DNA of 14,790 nt from UBA1723 sp045641065 (GTDB lineage Bacteria > Bacteroidota > Bacteroidia > Bacteroidales > Paludibacteraceae): assembly GCA_045641065.1 (NCBI GenBank), contig JAZUGF010000010.1:1-14790 (forward strand), read 5' to 3'. Positions within the stretch are counted from its first letter, which is position 1. Every line of letters begins with the position of its first letter. Below the pieces are notes generated by a model. That model searched no databases. It was given only the letters and a program-made list of their open reading frames with translations, and was not told the origin of the DNA. This document shows positions 1 through 7,739 of this stretch, in pieces. Made by a program: the position numbers and the translations under genes.

Positions 1-947
1 TTGATCTTACCGTTAGCATCAACAGTTACGTTCTCAAGAAGTGCGTTACGCTTGATAGCTCCGTAGATATCTGGCTCGTGCTCCTTAGAAAGACCGATAA
101 CCTTAGCGTAGCAACCACCCTCTAGGTTGAATACGCCCTCATCGTCCCAACCGTGCTCGTCATCACCGATAAGCTTACGCTTAGGATCTGTTGAAAGAGT
201 TGTCTTACCTGTACCTGATAGACCGAAGAAGATAGCTGTGTTCTGACCGTTCATATCGCAGTTTGCTGAACAGTGCATAGAAGCGATACCCTGTAGAGGC
301 AAGTAGTAGTTCTGCATTGAGAACATACCCTTCTTCATCTCACCACCGTACCAAGTGTTGATGATAACCTGCTCACGAGATGTTACGTTGAATGCAACAC
401 ATGTCTCTGAGTTTAGACCTAGCTCCTTGTAGTTAGATACCTTTGCCTTTGAAGCGTTGTAAATAACGAAGTTAGGCTCGAAGTTAGCCAACTCCTCCTT
501 TGTAGGCTGGATGAACATGTTTGTTACAAAGTGAGCCTGCCATGCAACCTCAACAATGAAACGAACTGCAAGACGTGTAGCCTTGTTTGCTCCACAGAAT
601 GCGTCTACAACGTAAAGGTTCTTGTTTGAAAGCTCCTTCTTTGCGATATCCTTTACCTGTGCCCAAACATCCTCTGACATTGGGTGGTTATCGTTCTTGT
701 ATGAGTCTGAAGTCCACCATACAGTGTCCTTTGACTTTGCGTCCATTACAATGTACTTGTCCTTAGGAGAACGACCTGTGTAGATACCAGTCATTACGTT
801 AACTGCACCTAACTCAGTCTCCTGACCCTTCTCATAACCCTCAAGTGAAGGGTTGATCTCTGCCTTGAAAAGCTCCTCGTACGAAGGATTGTGTGCGATC
901 ACTGTAGAACCAGTGATACCGTACTTTGACAAATCCAAATTAGCCAT
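1..947 (-). CDS. pckA: Phosphoenolpyruvate carboxykinase (ATP), C-terminal part missing at window edge
   Basis: Interconverts oxaloacetate + ATP and PEP + CO2 + ADP in the cytosol. In fermenting Bacteroidales this enzyme is generally thought to run in the CO2-fixing direction towards succinate. Translating the minus strand from the ATG at 945-947 gives an open frame of 315 codons to the window edge, against about 535 residues for the family. Visible motifs are the kinase-1a P-loop GLSGTGKT at residues 242-249, then STDPKRKLIGDDEHGWDDEG, which holds the metal-binding Asp pair, and the stretch NLEGGCYAK. Earlier, GIYTGRSPKDKYIV matches the substrate-binding segment. Codon choice is strongly biased (AAG, AAC, GAG, CGT), as in highly expressed genes. 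A promoter-like TATTTTTG lies about 60 nt upstream. The gene is cut by the window, not by a stop. Confidence 0.97.
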   Translation of the reverse strand, partial: MANLDLSKYGITGSTVIAHNPSYEELFKAEINPSLEGYEKGQETELGAVNVMTGIYTGRSPKDKYIVMDAKSKDTVWWTSDSYKNDNHPMSEDVWAQVKDIAKKELSNKNLYVVDAFCGANKATRLAVRFIVEVAWQAHFVTNMFIQPTKEELANFEPNFVIYNASKAKVSNYKELGLNSETCVAFNVTSREQVIINTWYGGEMKKGMFSMQNYYLPLQGIASMHCSANCDMNGQNTAIFFGLSGTGKTTLSTDPKRKLIGDDEHGWDDEGVFNLEGGCYAKVIGLSKEHEPDIYGAIKRNALLENVTVDANGKI

Positions 948-1007
948 GTTTGATATTATTTAATTTTAATTATTACTTACTTTTATTCGTTGTTTCACTT
1001 ACAAAGA

Positions 1008-1015
1008 CAAAAATA
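1008..1015 (-). promoter_or_regulatory. Probable pckA promoter, -7 box
   Basis: On the minus strand the sequence is TATTTTTG, an exact match to the Bacteroidota -7 consensus TAnnTTTG. Transcription would start near 1001 and give a leader of about 50 nt before the pckA ATG. No TTTG is seen at the expected -33 distance, so the call rests on the -7 box and its position. Confidence 0.45.
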
Positions 1016-1052
1016 GAAATTTTTTTCATTCTATTACTATTTTCTGCCTTTT

Positions 1053-1075
1053 ATTTTCTAAAAACAAAAGAAAAT
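1053..1075. promoter_or_regulatory. Inverted repeat upstream of the pckA promoter (possible operator)
   Basis: ATTTTCT (1053-1059) and AGAAAAT (1069-1075) form a perfect 7-bp inverted repeat around a 9-nt A-rich spacer. Its centre lies about 60 bp upstream of the inferred pckA start site, a common activator position. It is AT-only apart from one pair, so chance is a real alternative. It lacks a T-run in either direction that would make it a convincing terminator. Confidence 0.2.
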
Positions 1076-1123
1076 CTTATTAAATAAAGCATAGTTCAAC
1101 CACACAATATCATCATTCACCGA

Positions 1124-1157
1124 CAATTACGAATTATGAATCACGAATCACGAATTA
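1124..1157 (-). repeat. Short heptanucleotide tandem repeat at the end of the 1155-1736 gene
   Basis: Read on the minus strand, TTCGTGA, TTCGTGA, TTCATAA and TTCGTAA follow each other directly, and a partial TTGTCGG comes next. The array begins right at the TAA stop codon of the unknown membrane protein gene. Unit identity decays along the array. It contributes no coding sequence. Confidence 0.7.
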
Positions 1158-1736
1158 AACATAGATTTTCTGCTTTCTATATTTATCCTTCACATAGTCG
1201 AAGAATTTCACCCCGTTAGCCTCCGCCATCAATTTGCCAATCTTCAATGTGGTTGGCAGACACTTGAAATCCGACGTCGAAACCAAGCATTCAAAATTCT
1301 GATCGTCGTACACTTTTCGCAATTCGAAAACTGTCTCATCTACCTTATTTTTACTTATGCCCATGAAATTGAATGTCTGGCTCTGCTCATATGTTTGAAA
1401 GACGATACGGCTAAACCCACCATCTACTTTTTTCCATTCTCCCCTATCCTTTCCAAGCAATGTGTAGCCAGAAAAACATTTATTCTCGGCTTCGTCAAAA
1501 ATGAATGTATCTTTGCTGGTTAGGAACATATATGTCAAGAATGACAACATTCCTGTGAACAATACCGTCCCCATAAAATAATAGATAAATCCATTCGCTG
1601 GAAGGATATCATCTGTTATTCCAAACGCCAATTGCAATGCTAATATTATATAGAACATCACCATAGCGATGTCCAACATTAAAACTATACCGTATACCGG
1701 CATTGGGAAATGATATCTATAGTCGACTCTATTCAT
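1155..1736 (-). CDS. Hypothetical two-TM membrane protein
   Basis: I do not recognise this 193-residue family. Two hydrophobic segments at about residues 14-39 and 49-72 form an N-terminal membrane hairpin. The rest (75-193) is soluble, mixed polar and probably beta-rich at first (KDTFIFDEAENKCFSGYTLLG), which resembles the layout of small PH-like or bPH-type membrane proteins, but no motif proves it. It lies between tkt and pckA on the same strand. The ATG at 1734-1736 is only a few bases past the T-tail of the tkt terminator, leaving no room for a ribosome binding site or own promoter. Either the gene depends on readthrough, or translation starts later (Met12 or Met20). It ends about 150 nt before the pckA promoter region. 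Confidence 0.7.
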   Translation of the reverse strand: MNRVDYRYHFPMPVYGIVLMLDIAMVMFYIILALQLAFGITDDILPANGFIYYFMGTVLFTGMLSFLTYMFLTSKDTFIFDEAENKCFSGYTLLGKDRGEWKKVDGGFSRIVFQTYEQSQTFNFMGISKNKVDETVFELRKVYDDQNFECLVSTSDFKCLPTTLKIGKLMAEANGVKFFDYVKDKYRKQKIYV

Positions 1737-1742
1737 AATGCA

Positions 1743-1770
1743 ATAAAAAAGCCACCCTTGCGAGGTGGCT
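1743..1770 (-). terminator. Rho-independent terminator after tkt
   Basis: On the minus strand AGCCACC pairs with GGTGGCT around a 7-nt loop (1750-1770), followed at once by TTTTTT (1750-1745). It lies 13 nt past the transketolase stop codon and directly before the start codon of the next gene. Confidence 0.85.
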
Positions 1771-1783
1771 TATATTTAATAAA

Positions 1784-3814
1784 TTAGATATTCAGGAATT
1801 CGCAAACATCATTGTAGACGCTTTCGGCATTGAATCCGAACTTCTCGTCCAACACTTTGTATGGTGCGGAGAATCCGAAGTGATCAAGTCCGTGGACACA
1901 GCCATCTGAACCAACCAAGCCCTGCAATGTGCAAGGGATTCCTGCAGTCAAACCATATTTCTTTGCCGACGATGGGATTACCTGCTCCTGATACTCCTTG
2001 CTCTGGTTTCTAAACAATCCCTCTGAGATTGCAGATACAATCTGAATCTTCAAGTTCTTGCGCTCCTCAAGAAGTTTAGCACCGTCGAACAATGTGCTCA
2101 CCTCACTACCGTTAGCCACCATTACGATGTCTGGAGTGCCCTGGCAAGCCTTAACGATATATGCTCCCTTAGCTGCCTTCTTCGACTCTGCGATTCGGTC
2201 ACCAGGAAGATCGTTGACATTCTGACGAGAAAGGATCAACGCTGTTGGAGTATCTGTGTTCTCCATAGCCATCTTCCATGCCTCAGTTGTCTCATATACA
2301 TCTGCTGGACGAAGCACCAACATACTGTTCTTACCAGCGTGGTTCTTAATCTTCTCCAACAATCTAACCTGCATCTCCTGCTCGATTGGCTGGTGTGTTG
2401 GTCCATCCTCTCCTACACGGAATGCGTCGTGACTCCATACATATTTAACTGGAAGACGCATCAATGATGCCATACGGTAAGCTGGCTTCATGTAGTCTGA
2501 GAATACGAAGAATGTACCGCAAGCAGCATACATACCACCGTGAAGCGCAATACCATTCATGATACATGCCATTGTCAACTCTGACACTCCGGCGTTCAAG
2601 AACTTACCGCTGAAATCTCCGTTAACGATTGGATGAGTCTTCTTCAAGAATCCGTCTGTCTTATCTGAGTTAGACAAGTCAGCTGAACTTACGATCATAT
2701 TCTCTACGTTCTCAGCCAAGAATCCAAGAACTGTAGCTGAAGCTGCGCGTGTAGCCTGATTTGGCTTCTGCTCAATCTTAGAGAAATCAAGATTTGGAAG
2801 TTTACCGCTGAAGAATAGCTCAAGTTTAGCAGCCAACTCTGGGTTCTTCTTTGCCCACTCTGCCTGCTCTGCCTTACGCTTCTGAGCCTCTGCGATCAAA
2901 ACCTCCTTACGAGCAGCATACAACTTCTTAGTCTCATCGAAGATCTTGAATGGATCGTTAGGATCACCACCAAGATTCTCAATTGTCTTAGCAACATCAA
3001 CACCTGCAGCAGAAAGTGGCTGTCCGTGAGTTGAAACCTGTCCTTCGAAATTAGAACCGTCGGCCTTCAAACAACCACGTCCCATTGTTGTGTTACCAAT
3101 GATAAGTGTTGGACGCGAAGTCTCAGCATTAGCCTCCTCAAGAGCCTCGATAATCTGAGCTGCATCGTTACCGTTGATTGTGATAACGTTCCAATCCCAA
3201 GCCTTATACTTCTGCTCAATATCCTCGTTCGACACCTCATCAACCTTTGTAGAAAGCTGAATGTTGTTAGCATCGTAGAACATAATCAAATTAGACAAAC
3301 CAAGATTTCCGGCGATACGACCTGCACCCTGAGAAATCTCCTCCTGGATACCACCATCAGAGATGAATGTGTAGATCTTGTGATCCATCCAGTTTCCAAA
3401 CTTCTGAGTTAGGAACTTTCCAGCGATTGCAGCACCTACAGCCATAGTATGTCCCTGTCCTAATGGACCAGATGTGTTCTCAATACCTCTCTCGAAACAA
3501 ACTTCTGGATGACCTGGAGTGCAGCTACCCCACTGACGGAAATTCTGGATGTCAGAAACCTCAAACTTGCCAGACAACAACAATACCGAATAAAGCATTG
3601 GCGACATGTGACCTGGATCCAAGAAGAAACGGTCTCTACAAATCCATGTTGGATCATTTGGATCATAACGCAAGTACTTAGAATAGAGCACATTGATGAA
3701 ATCTGCTCCTCCCATTCCTCCTCCCGGATGTCCTGATTTCGCCTTTTCTACCATCGACGCAGTCAAAATTCTGATATTGTCTGCAGCAATGCTTAGATTC
3801 TTGATGTCTGCCAT
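1784..3814 (-). CDS. tkt: Transketolase
   Basis: A thiamine-diphosphate enzyme of the non-oxidative pentose phosphate pathway that moves two-carbon ketol units between sugar phosphates in the cytosol. At 676 residues it is full length. Visible landmarks: GHPGG at 29-33, DPGHMSP at 66-72, GPLGQG at 116-121, the ThDP/metal motif SDGGIQEE at 152-159 with the paired Asn at 183-184, STHGQPL at 261-267, the catalytic Glu at 412 in SELTMA, and HDAFRVGEDGPTHQPIEQ from 462 to 479. The start is ATG 3812-3814, about 33 nt downstream of an excellent promoter. It is followed by an intrinsic terminator, so it is probably transcribed mainly alone. Codon bias suggests high expression. Confidence 0.97.
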   Translation of the reverse strand: MADIKNLSIAADNIRILTASMVEKAKSGHPGGGMGGADFINVLYSKYLRYDPNDPTWICRDRFFLDPGHMSPMLYSVLLLSGKFEVSDIQNFRQWGSCTPGHPEVCFERGIENTSGPLGQGHTMAVGAAIAGKFLTQKFGNWMDHKIYTFISDGGIQEEISQGAGRIAGNLGLSNLIMFYDANNIQLSTKVDEVSNEDIEQKYKAWDWNVITINGNDAAQIIEALEEANAETSRPTLIIGNTTMGRGCLKADGSNFEGQVSTHGQPLSAAGVDVAKTIENLGGDPNDPFKIFDETKKLYAARKEVLIAEAQKRKAEQAEWAKKNPELAAKLELFFSGKLPNLDFSKIEQKPNQATRAASATVLGFLAENVENMIVSSADLSNSDKTDGFLKKTHPIVNGDFSGKFLNAGVSELTMACIMNGIALHGGMYAACGTFFVFSDYMKPAYRMASLMRLPVKYVWSHDAFRVGEDGPTHQPIEQEMQVRLLEKIKNHAGKNSMLVLRPADVYETTEAWKMAMENTDTPTALILSRQNVNDLPGDRIAESKKAAKGAYIVKACQGTPDIVMVANGSEVSTLFDGAKLLEERKNLKIQIVSAISEGLFRNQSKEYQEQVIPSSAKKYGLTAGIPCTLQGLVGSDGCVHGLDHFGFSAPYKVLDEKFGFNAESVYNDVCEFLNI

Positions 3815-3853
3815 TTTATGTTGTATAATGTTGTATTTTTACTTAACGGAGTG

Positions 3854-3884
3854 CAAAATTAACAAAATTTAATGCTAAAACAAA
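3854..3884 (-). promoter_or_regulatory. tkt promoter (-33 and -7 boxes)
   Basis: The minus strand reads TTTG (3884-3881), a 19-nt spacer, then TAATTTTG (3861-3854), an exact match to both Bacteroidota promoter elements. The inferred start site near 3847 leaves a leader of about 33 nt before the tkt ATG. Confidence 0.8.
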
Positions 3885-4154
3885 AATATAAGCCATAAAA
3901 TAAAGAGCTATCGTTATTTGTTATCTCCATTATTCTTTTGCTTATTTTCCGATTTTTCATATTCCATATATTTGAACCTAAGAGAATACTCAAATGAAGG
4001 TCCAGAAGGAGACATCCAAAAATAGATGTTTTCGGACTAAAATGTAAACCATCCATATATGATAAAGAGCATAGTAATTTGCACATTGTCCAAAAATTCT
4101 AATAAAATGTCAAAAAAGTCATATAACACCTATCTCTTTCTACAGAAAAAACAT

Positions 4155-4162
4155 TAAGTTTG
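4155..4162 (+). promoter_or_regulatory. PAP2 gene promoter, -7 box
   Basis: TAAGTTTG matches TAnnTTTG exactly and lies 23 nt before the ATG at 4186, predicting a leader of under 20 nt. The -33 TTTG is not evident; only TTTC-like sequence lies upstream. Confidence 0.55.
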
Positions 4163-4185
4163 TACGAAAAGTAAGAAATGCTGAA

Positions 4186-5436
4186 ATGAAAGGATTCAAT
4201 TTGTTCGCTATTTGCTGTGCGACGTCGATATTCTTATCTACTATGTCGACTTCAGCATCAGAAAAAAGCGACTTTACATATATTAGGACGGATTCAACTC
4301 TGATCAAATACCCCTACTCCAGACTATTGGAATGCACTCACGTGGGTGTTCCTCTTTTTGTCGGCGGCATTATCGAAATGGAGCATAACAAAAAATTCAG
4401 GGAGTTGCGCAACAGTTTCATGCCAAGATTCCATAGTGAAATCGATAATTACACTCAGTATCTTCCTGCCGCTGTAATGTTTGGACTGAAGGCTTTTGGA
4501 GTGGAAAGTCGTAGCAAATGGGGTGAGATGATGACTGCGGACGCTTTCTCTGTCGCAATCATGGCAGCTGCTGTGAATGGAATAAAATATACAGCTAAGC
4601 TTCGTCGTCCGGACGGTAGTTCAAAAAATAGTTTCCCTTCAGGACACACAGCCACTGCTTTCATGACTGCCACAATGCTGAACAAGGAATATGGTCATTA
4701 TAGTCCATGGATCGGTATGGGTGCATACGCTACTGCTACTGCGACTGGACTTATGCGTATGGCAAACAATCGTCATTGGATGAGCGATGTGTTGGCTGGT
4801 GCAGGAATCGGTATTATGTCGACAGAATTCGGATATTGGATAAGCGATTGTATTTTCAAACGAGATAAAGCAAGGACTGAGGTGATCGACCATTGGATTA
4901 ACTATGAGCCATGGAATCCTTCTTTCTTGGGTTTCTATGTAGGCTTCCAGTTTCCTCTCACTAAATATAAGCCGACATCAAATCATTCATTCATGACCTC
5001 CACAGGAAGTACTACCGGATTAGAGGGTGCTTGGTTTTGGAACCATCATCTTGGAGTCGGAGGTAGATTAAGTGCATCAAGTGTCTATTATTCACATGAA
5101 GACGACGCTAACAATTATGGTTCATTCACATTGTCAATGTGTCAGGCTGGATTATACTCATATTGGAGCATCTATAAACATCTGTATATCGGTCCTAGAG
5201 TTTTGGTAGGTGCAAACTACTATAATAAAATCGCCAATGAATATTTCACTTGTCCAGCAAATTTCGGAGCTTGTATCACAGCCGGACTTTCAGTAGGAGC
5301 AATGACGACTCCAAACTTCGAAGTGAATTTCTTCTCAGGGTGGAATGCTTTGTCGCCACATAGCAGTGTGCAGGATCAGGTAATCCAGACTATAGAATTA
5401 GGTGCAAGATTTGCCTACAGATTCAAGGAGAAATAA
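4186..5436 (+). CDS. PAP2-family phosphatase with C-terminal outer-membrane-barrel-like domain
   Basis: The 416 residues begin with a signal peptide (about 1-25, ending STSASEK). Residues 90-225 form a PAP2 (type 2 phosphatidic acid phosphatase) core with all three signature blocks: K134-x6-RP at 141-142, PSGH at 151-154 with catalytic His154, and R191-x5-H197-x3-D201. Such enzymes remove phosphate from lipid A, undecaprenyl pyrophosphate or phospholipids on the periplasmic side; the substrate here cannot be read off. Residues about 245-416 alternate aromatic and small residues in strand-like stretches and end in an ARFAYRF-type strand, like a small outer-membrane barrel. The protein may therefore sit in the outer membrane. 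It has its own promoter and converges on the DUF6048 gene 28 bp away. Confidence 0.88.
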   Translation: MKGFNLFAICCATSIFLSTMSTSASEKSDFTYIRTDSTLIKYPYSRLLECTHVGVPLFVGGIIEMEHNKKFRELRNSFMPRFHSEIDNYTQYLPAAVMFGLKAFGVESRSKWGEMMTADAFSVAIMAAAVNGIKYTAKLRRPDGSSKNSFPSGHTATAFMTATMLNKEYGHYSPWIGMGAYATATATGLMRMANNRHWMSDVLAGAGIGIMSTEFGYWISDCIFKRDKARTEVIDHWINYEPWNPSFLGFYVGFQFPLTKYKPTSNHSFMTSTGSTTGLEGAWFWNHHLGVGGRLSASSVYYSHEDDANNYGSFTLSMCQAGLYSYWSIYKHLYIGPRVLVGANYYNKIANEYFTCPANFGACITAGLSVGAMTTPNFEVNFFSGWNALSPHSSVQDQVIQTIELGARFAYRFKEK

Positions 5437-5464
5437 AAACGATTATCTAAATCTGCGACTTTCA

Positions 5465-6232
5465 TCAATGGAAGAAATAGCCAAGCGTATATTTTACGCC
5501 CCATTTGCTTCCATTCATATTTCCAAAACCTGGAGAATAACTCTGTTTCACGTCTATAGATATTCCATCATTTGTCTCAACAGTTTTTGTCTTTGATCCT
5601 GCAAACTGTCGCATTTTTCCTTCCACACCCATGCAGAAGAATTTTGCAATCGGATATCTCAATCCGACAGCAAACTCAGCCCAGCGGCAAAGTCCTCTTC
5701 CTGAAACTGAATATGCTTTATCGATTTCCCAATAATAATTCTGGAATCTGGCATTCTCTATCTCAAAATGCGAAGGTGAGAATGCAAACTTTGCACCTAT
5801 ATAAAGAAGTGGAATAACCTTTTTTCCACGTCCGTCATTCAAGAAATTAAAATTAGCTCCGATTTTGTAATATGTGCCAGAACATGTATACGAATAACCT
5901 GGAGCCTGTTCCAATCCATAGTTGTAAGACTCTGTAGCATCATACTTTGAATACCCTGCCTCAAAAGTTGGGAATATAGAGTGACAGATATCCGCGTCTA
6001 CTCCGAAACTGAAATCTGTCTTTCCATCCTTAAACATTGACGTGATTGGTCCGGCAATATCTGTATATACAGAGACACCATAGAAAGTTTTGGATGTTGT
6101 CTTATTCCATTCATCATCCTCAACCTCCTGAGCCCCTTTCTTTTGAGCAGAGACAGATGTGATGAAGAGACTAGTCATTAAGGCCAGCCAAATATATCTC
6201 AAGATTTCCATTGTCGTAGTTTTCATCAACAT
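5465..6232 (-). CDS. DUF6048-type beta-barrel-like envelope protein
   Basis: A secreted protein of 255 residues with no known reaction. An N-terminal hydrophobic segment ends at SVSAQ (cleavage after about residue 29). The mature part is rich in alternating aromatic and glycine residues (GVSVYTDIAG, FEAGYSKYD, YYKIGANFNF, LLYIGAKFAF, FAVGLRYPI) and ends GVKYTLGYFFH, which suggests an 8-stranded outer-membrane barrel. I match it from memory to the Bacteroidales DUF6048 family, which typically sits next to DUF6452 as it does here. The start is ambiguous: Met1 (6232) or Met3 (6226) gives a good signal peptide but overlaps the upstream gene by 56-62 nt. Met19 (6178) would give only an 8-nt overlap but a truncated signal. 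Met3 is my preference. It is last in the seven-gene run. Confidence 0.8.
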   Translation of the reverse strand: MLMKTTTMEILRYIWLALMTSLFITSVSAQKKGAQEVEDDEWNKTTSKTFYGVSVYTDIAGPITSMFKDGKTDFSFGVDADICHSIFPTFEAGYSKYDATESYNYGLEQAPGYSYTCSGTYYKIGANFNFLNDGRGKKVIPLLYIGAKFAFSPSHFEIENARFQNYYWEIDKAYSVSGRGLCRWAEFAVGLRYPIAKFFCMGVEGKMRQFAGSKTKTVETNDGISIDVKQSYSPGFGNMNGSKWGVKYTLGYFFH

Positions 6233-6689
6233 CTTTCATTAATATTGCTATGGAATCGCCTTCAGTAGCACGTTCTATCCAAACAGTGTCAATCGTGCTC
6301 AACGTGCGCAAACCACACTCTGCATTCACAAATTCGGTACGGTTGGTATGTACAATCGCGATTCTAGCAACCTCTACAGTATCATATGACAAAATAAAGA
6401 ATCTAGATGTGTCGTGCTCTGGATCCAATGAGAAATTTGCATATGACGTGCTAGAATTATGCATGAAAGAAATAGGATCTCCAATAGAATCCCTTTCTCG
6501 CGGCATCATAAACACCTTGATCTGCGACTTTGTCTCTTTATCGAAGGCTCTCAATGTGCCAACAATAAACATATTCTCGTTGCAGTAATCCGTCTCACAC
6601 ATAGTAAGAGACAACAAGAAAATGATGGACGCTACTGCTCCCATCATTCTTCTCACTATGGTTGTATACGTTTTGCGTGCCATACTCAT
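6171..6689 (-). CDS. DUF6452-type probable lipoprotein
   Basis: 172 residues of unknown function. After a basic start (MARKTYTTIVRRMM) comes a hydrophobic stretch ending LSLTMC at Cys31, followed by acidic ETDYC. This reads as a lipoprotein signal, although Met at -1 is not a standard lipobox residue. The mature part is beta-rich and ends NLEIYLAGLND. Cys36 and Cys124 (ECGLRTL) could matter structurally. From memory it fits DUF6452, the usual partner of DUF6048. The start lies 3 nt after the nitroreductase stop, so the two are surely cotranscribed. A second in-frame ATG two codons later (6683) is equally possible. Confidence 0.78.
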   Translation of the reverse strand: MSMARKTYTTIVRRMMGAVASIIFLLSLTMCETDYCNENMFIVGTLRAFDKETKSQIKVFMMPRERDSIGDPISFMHNSSTSYANFSLDPEHDTSRFFILSYDTVEVARIAIVHTNRTEFVNAECGLRTLSTIDTVWIERATEGDSIAILMKDVDENYDNGNLEIYLAGLND

Positions 6690-6692
6690 TTT

Positions 6693-7211
6693 TCAAATTT
6701 CCGAAATAATTTCGGAGATCTCCTTTCTTATTTTCTCTTTTGAGAAGACGGAATTATCTGCAGGATAACCTATTGGCACTAACGCAACCAACTCCTTCTC
6801 CACTCCATCTATACCCAACACTTTGTTTGCCACCTCTGGTTTGAAGTTGCAAACCCAGCATGTACCAAGTCCTTTCTCTGCTGCAGCCAAACATAGATGC
6901 TCAACAAATATTGAAGCGTCTACATCTGCATGGTCCTTACCATCGGCTCTATGCCACGACTCAGAATGGTCAACAACAACAGCCAAAACCATTGGGGCTG
7001 TCTTGAACCAGTCTCTATCGTAAGACTCAGACAATTCCGTCAACTTAGACTTGCTCTTCACCACAACCAATCTCCATGGCTGTTTATTACAAGCAGACGG
7101 TGCAAGACGTGCTATCTCAAATACCTCATCAAGAACATTTTTCTCAATAGCACGAGCAGTGTCATAAGCTCGACAAGAAACTCTTTTTGCAGCTAGATCA
7201 AGAAGATTCAT
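6693..7211 (-). CDS. Nitroreductase-family FMN oxidoreductase
   Basis: A 172-residue cytosolic flavoprotein that would transfer electrons from NAD(P)H through bound FMN to an unknown acceptor. Family landmarks: KRVSCRAYD (9-17) in the position of the FMN-phosphate RRSxRxF motif, APSACNKQPWR (37-47), the helix EHLCLAAAEKGLGTCWV (104-120) and ALVPIGYP (143-150). It is about the length of the short subfamily found in Bacteroidetes and clostridia. The start codon overlaps the stop of the upstream gene by one base (TAATG), a sign of translational coupling. Substrate cannot be inferred. Confidence 0.92.
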   Translation of the reverse strand: MNLLDLAAKRVSCRAYDTARAIEKNVLDEVFEIARLAPSACNKQPWRLVVVKSKSKLTELSESYDRDWFKTAPMVLAVVVDHSESWHRADGKDHADVDASIFVEHLCLAAAEKGLGTCWVCNFKPEVANKVLGIDGVEKELVALVPIGYPADNSVFSKEKIRKEISEIISEI

Positions 7212-7732
7212 TATGCTAGATTTTTAATTTCGTTCTTCAAAACTACCAATGCGATATCGATTGGAGGATTCTCTGTCTCGTTGTATTTCTCAATAAGGAT
7301 CTTTGACAACTCAATAGCAGGAACATCCTTTGGAACAGACTCCGAACATGTGTTTACGAATTGCAAAAGGCTCTCCTTCGCAGCGATGACAAAACGCCAA
7401 AGGTCTTCTGATACATAAATCTGCTGAGAGACATTATGCTCAAACTCCTCACGCACCTGCTGGATATACATTAGGTGAAGATCACCAGCCTTCATAGCAG
7501 GATACTGGATTCTCACGACCATGCTCTCTGGCTTGATACGCTCCAAGAACAACACCAATCGCTCGTATGCTGTAAGCTTGATTGGAGTAAGGATTTTACC
7601 AGTCTCAATTCTCATCTGGTGTCTTCTCTCCTTCTCTCTGCTGTCAAGCAAATTCTTCAATACAAAGTAAGTGGCAACGAAAACCAAAATTCCACTTACT
7701 GAAAACTTCAATATGTCAAATATGATTTCCAT
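7211..7732 (-). CDS. Conserved membrane-anchored protein of unknown function
   Basis: 173 residues. One N-terminal TM helix (about 6-27, FDILKFSVSGILVFVATYFV) is followed by a basic stretch (SREKERRHQMR) and a mostly helical cytosolic part with the notable segment TAYERLVLFLERIKP (54-68). It resembles a Bacteroidota-only family that I recall as DUF7935, but I am not certain of the number. It lies 7 nt after the glycosyltransferase stop and overlaps the nitroreductase start by one base, so it belongs to the same transcript. No catalytic motif is visible. Confidence 0.75.
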   Translation of the reverse strand: MEIIFDILKFSVSGILVFVATYFVLKNLLDSREKERRHQMRIETGKILTPIKLTAYERLVLFLERIKPESMVVRIQYPAMKAGDLHLMYIQQVREEFEHNVSQQIYVSEDLWRFVIAAKESLLQFVNTCSESVPKDVPAIELSKILIEKYNETENPPIDIALVVLKNEIKNLA

Positions 7733-7739
7733 ATTCTGA

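Larger units (their letters stand above)
3815..4185. other. Divergent intergenic region between tkt and the PAP2 gene
   Basis: These 371 bases hold the tkt promoter at the left and the PAP2 gene promoter at the right. The central part (about 3890-4140) is AT-rich. A 75-codon minus-strand open frame there has no recognisable protein character. A weak hairpin (ACATC and GATGT near 4012-4029) is visible, but nothing I would call a gene. Confidence 0.6.

Noticed and set aside
3967..3974. TATATTTG as a promoter for a second ncRNA in the tkt-PAP2 gap
   Set aside because: No TTTG at proper spacing, no structure or terminator downstream; a chance match in AT-rich DNA is likely.
3859..4086. 75-codon minus-strand open frame between tkt and the PAP2 gene
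   Set aside because: Low-complexity AT-rich translation with no domain character; its end overlaps the tkt promoter.
4086..4095. TTGTCCAAAA, matching one arm of the inverted repeat at 14665-14764, as a second copy of that element
   Set aside because: No GC-rich interior and no partner arm nearby.
6701..6715. CCGAAATAATTTCGG palindrome as a terminator between nitroreductase and DUF6452 genes
   Set aside because: It lies in the nitroreductase coding end (repeated SEI codons) and lacks a T-run; the genes are 3 nt apart.
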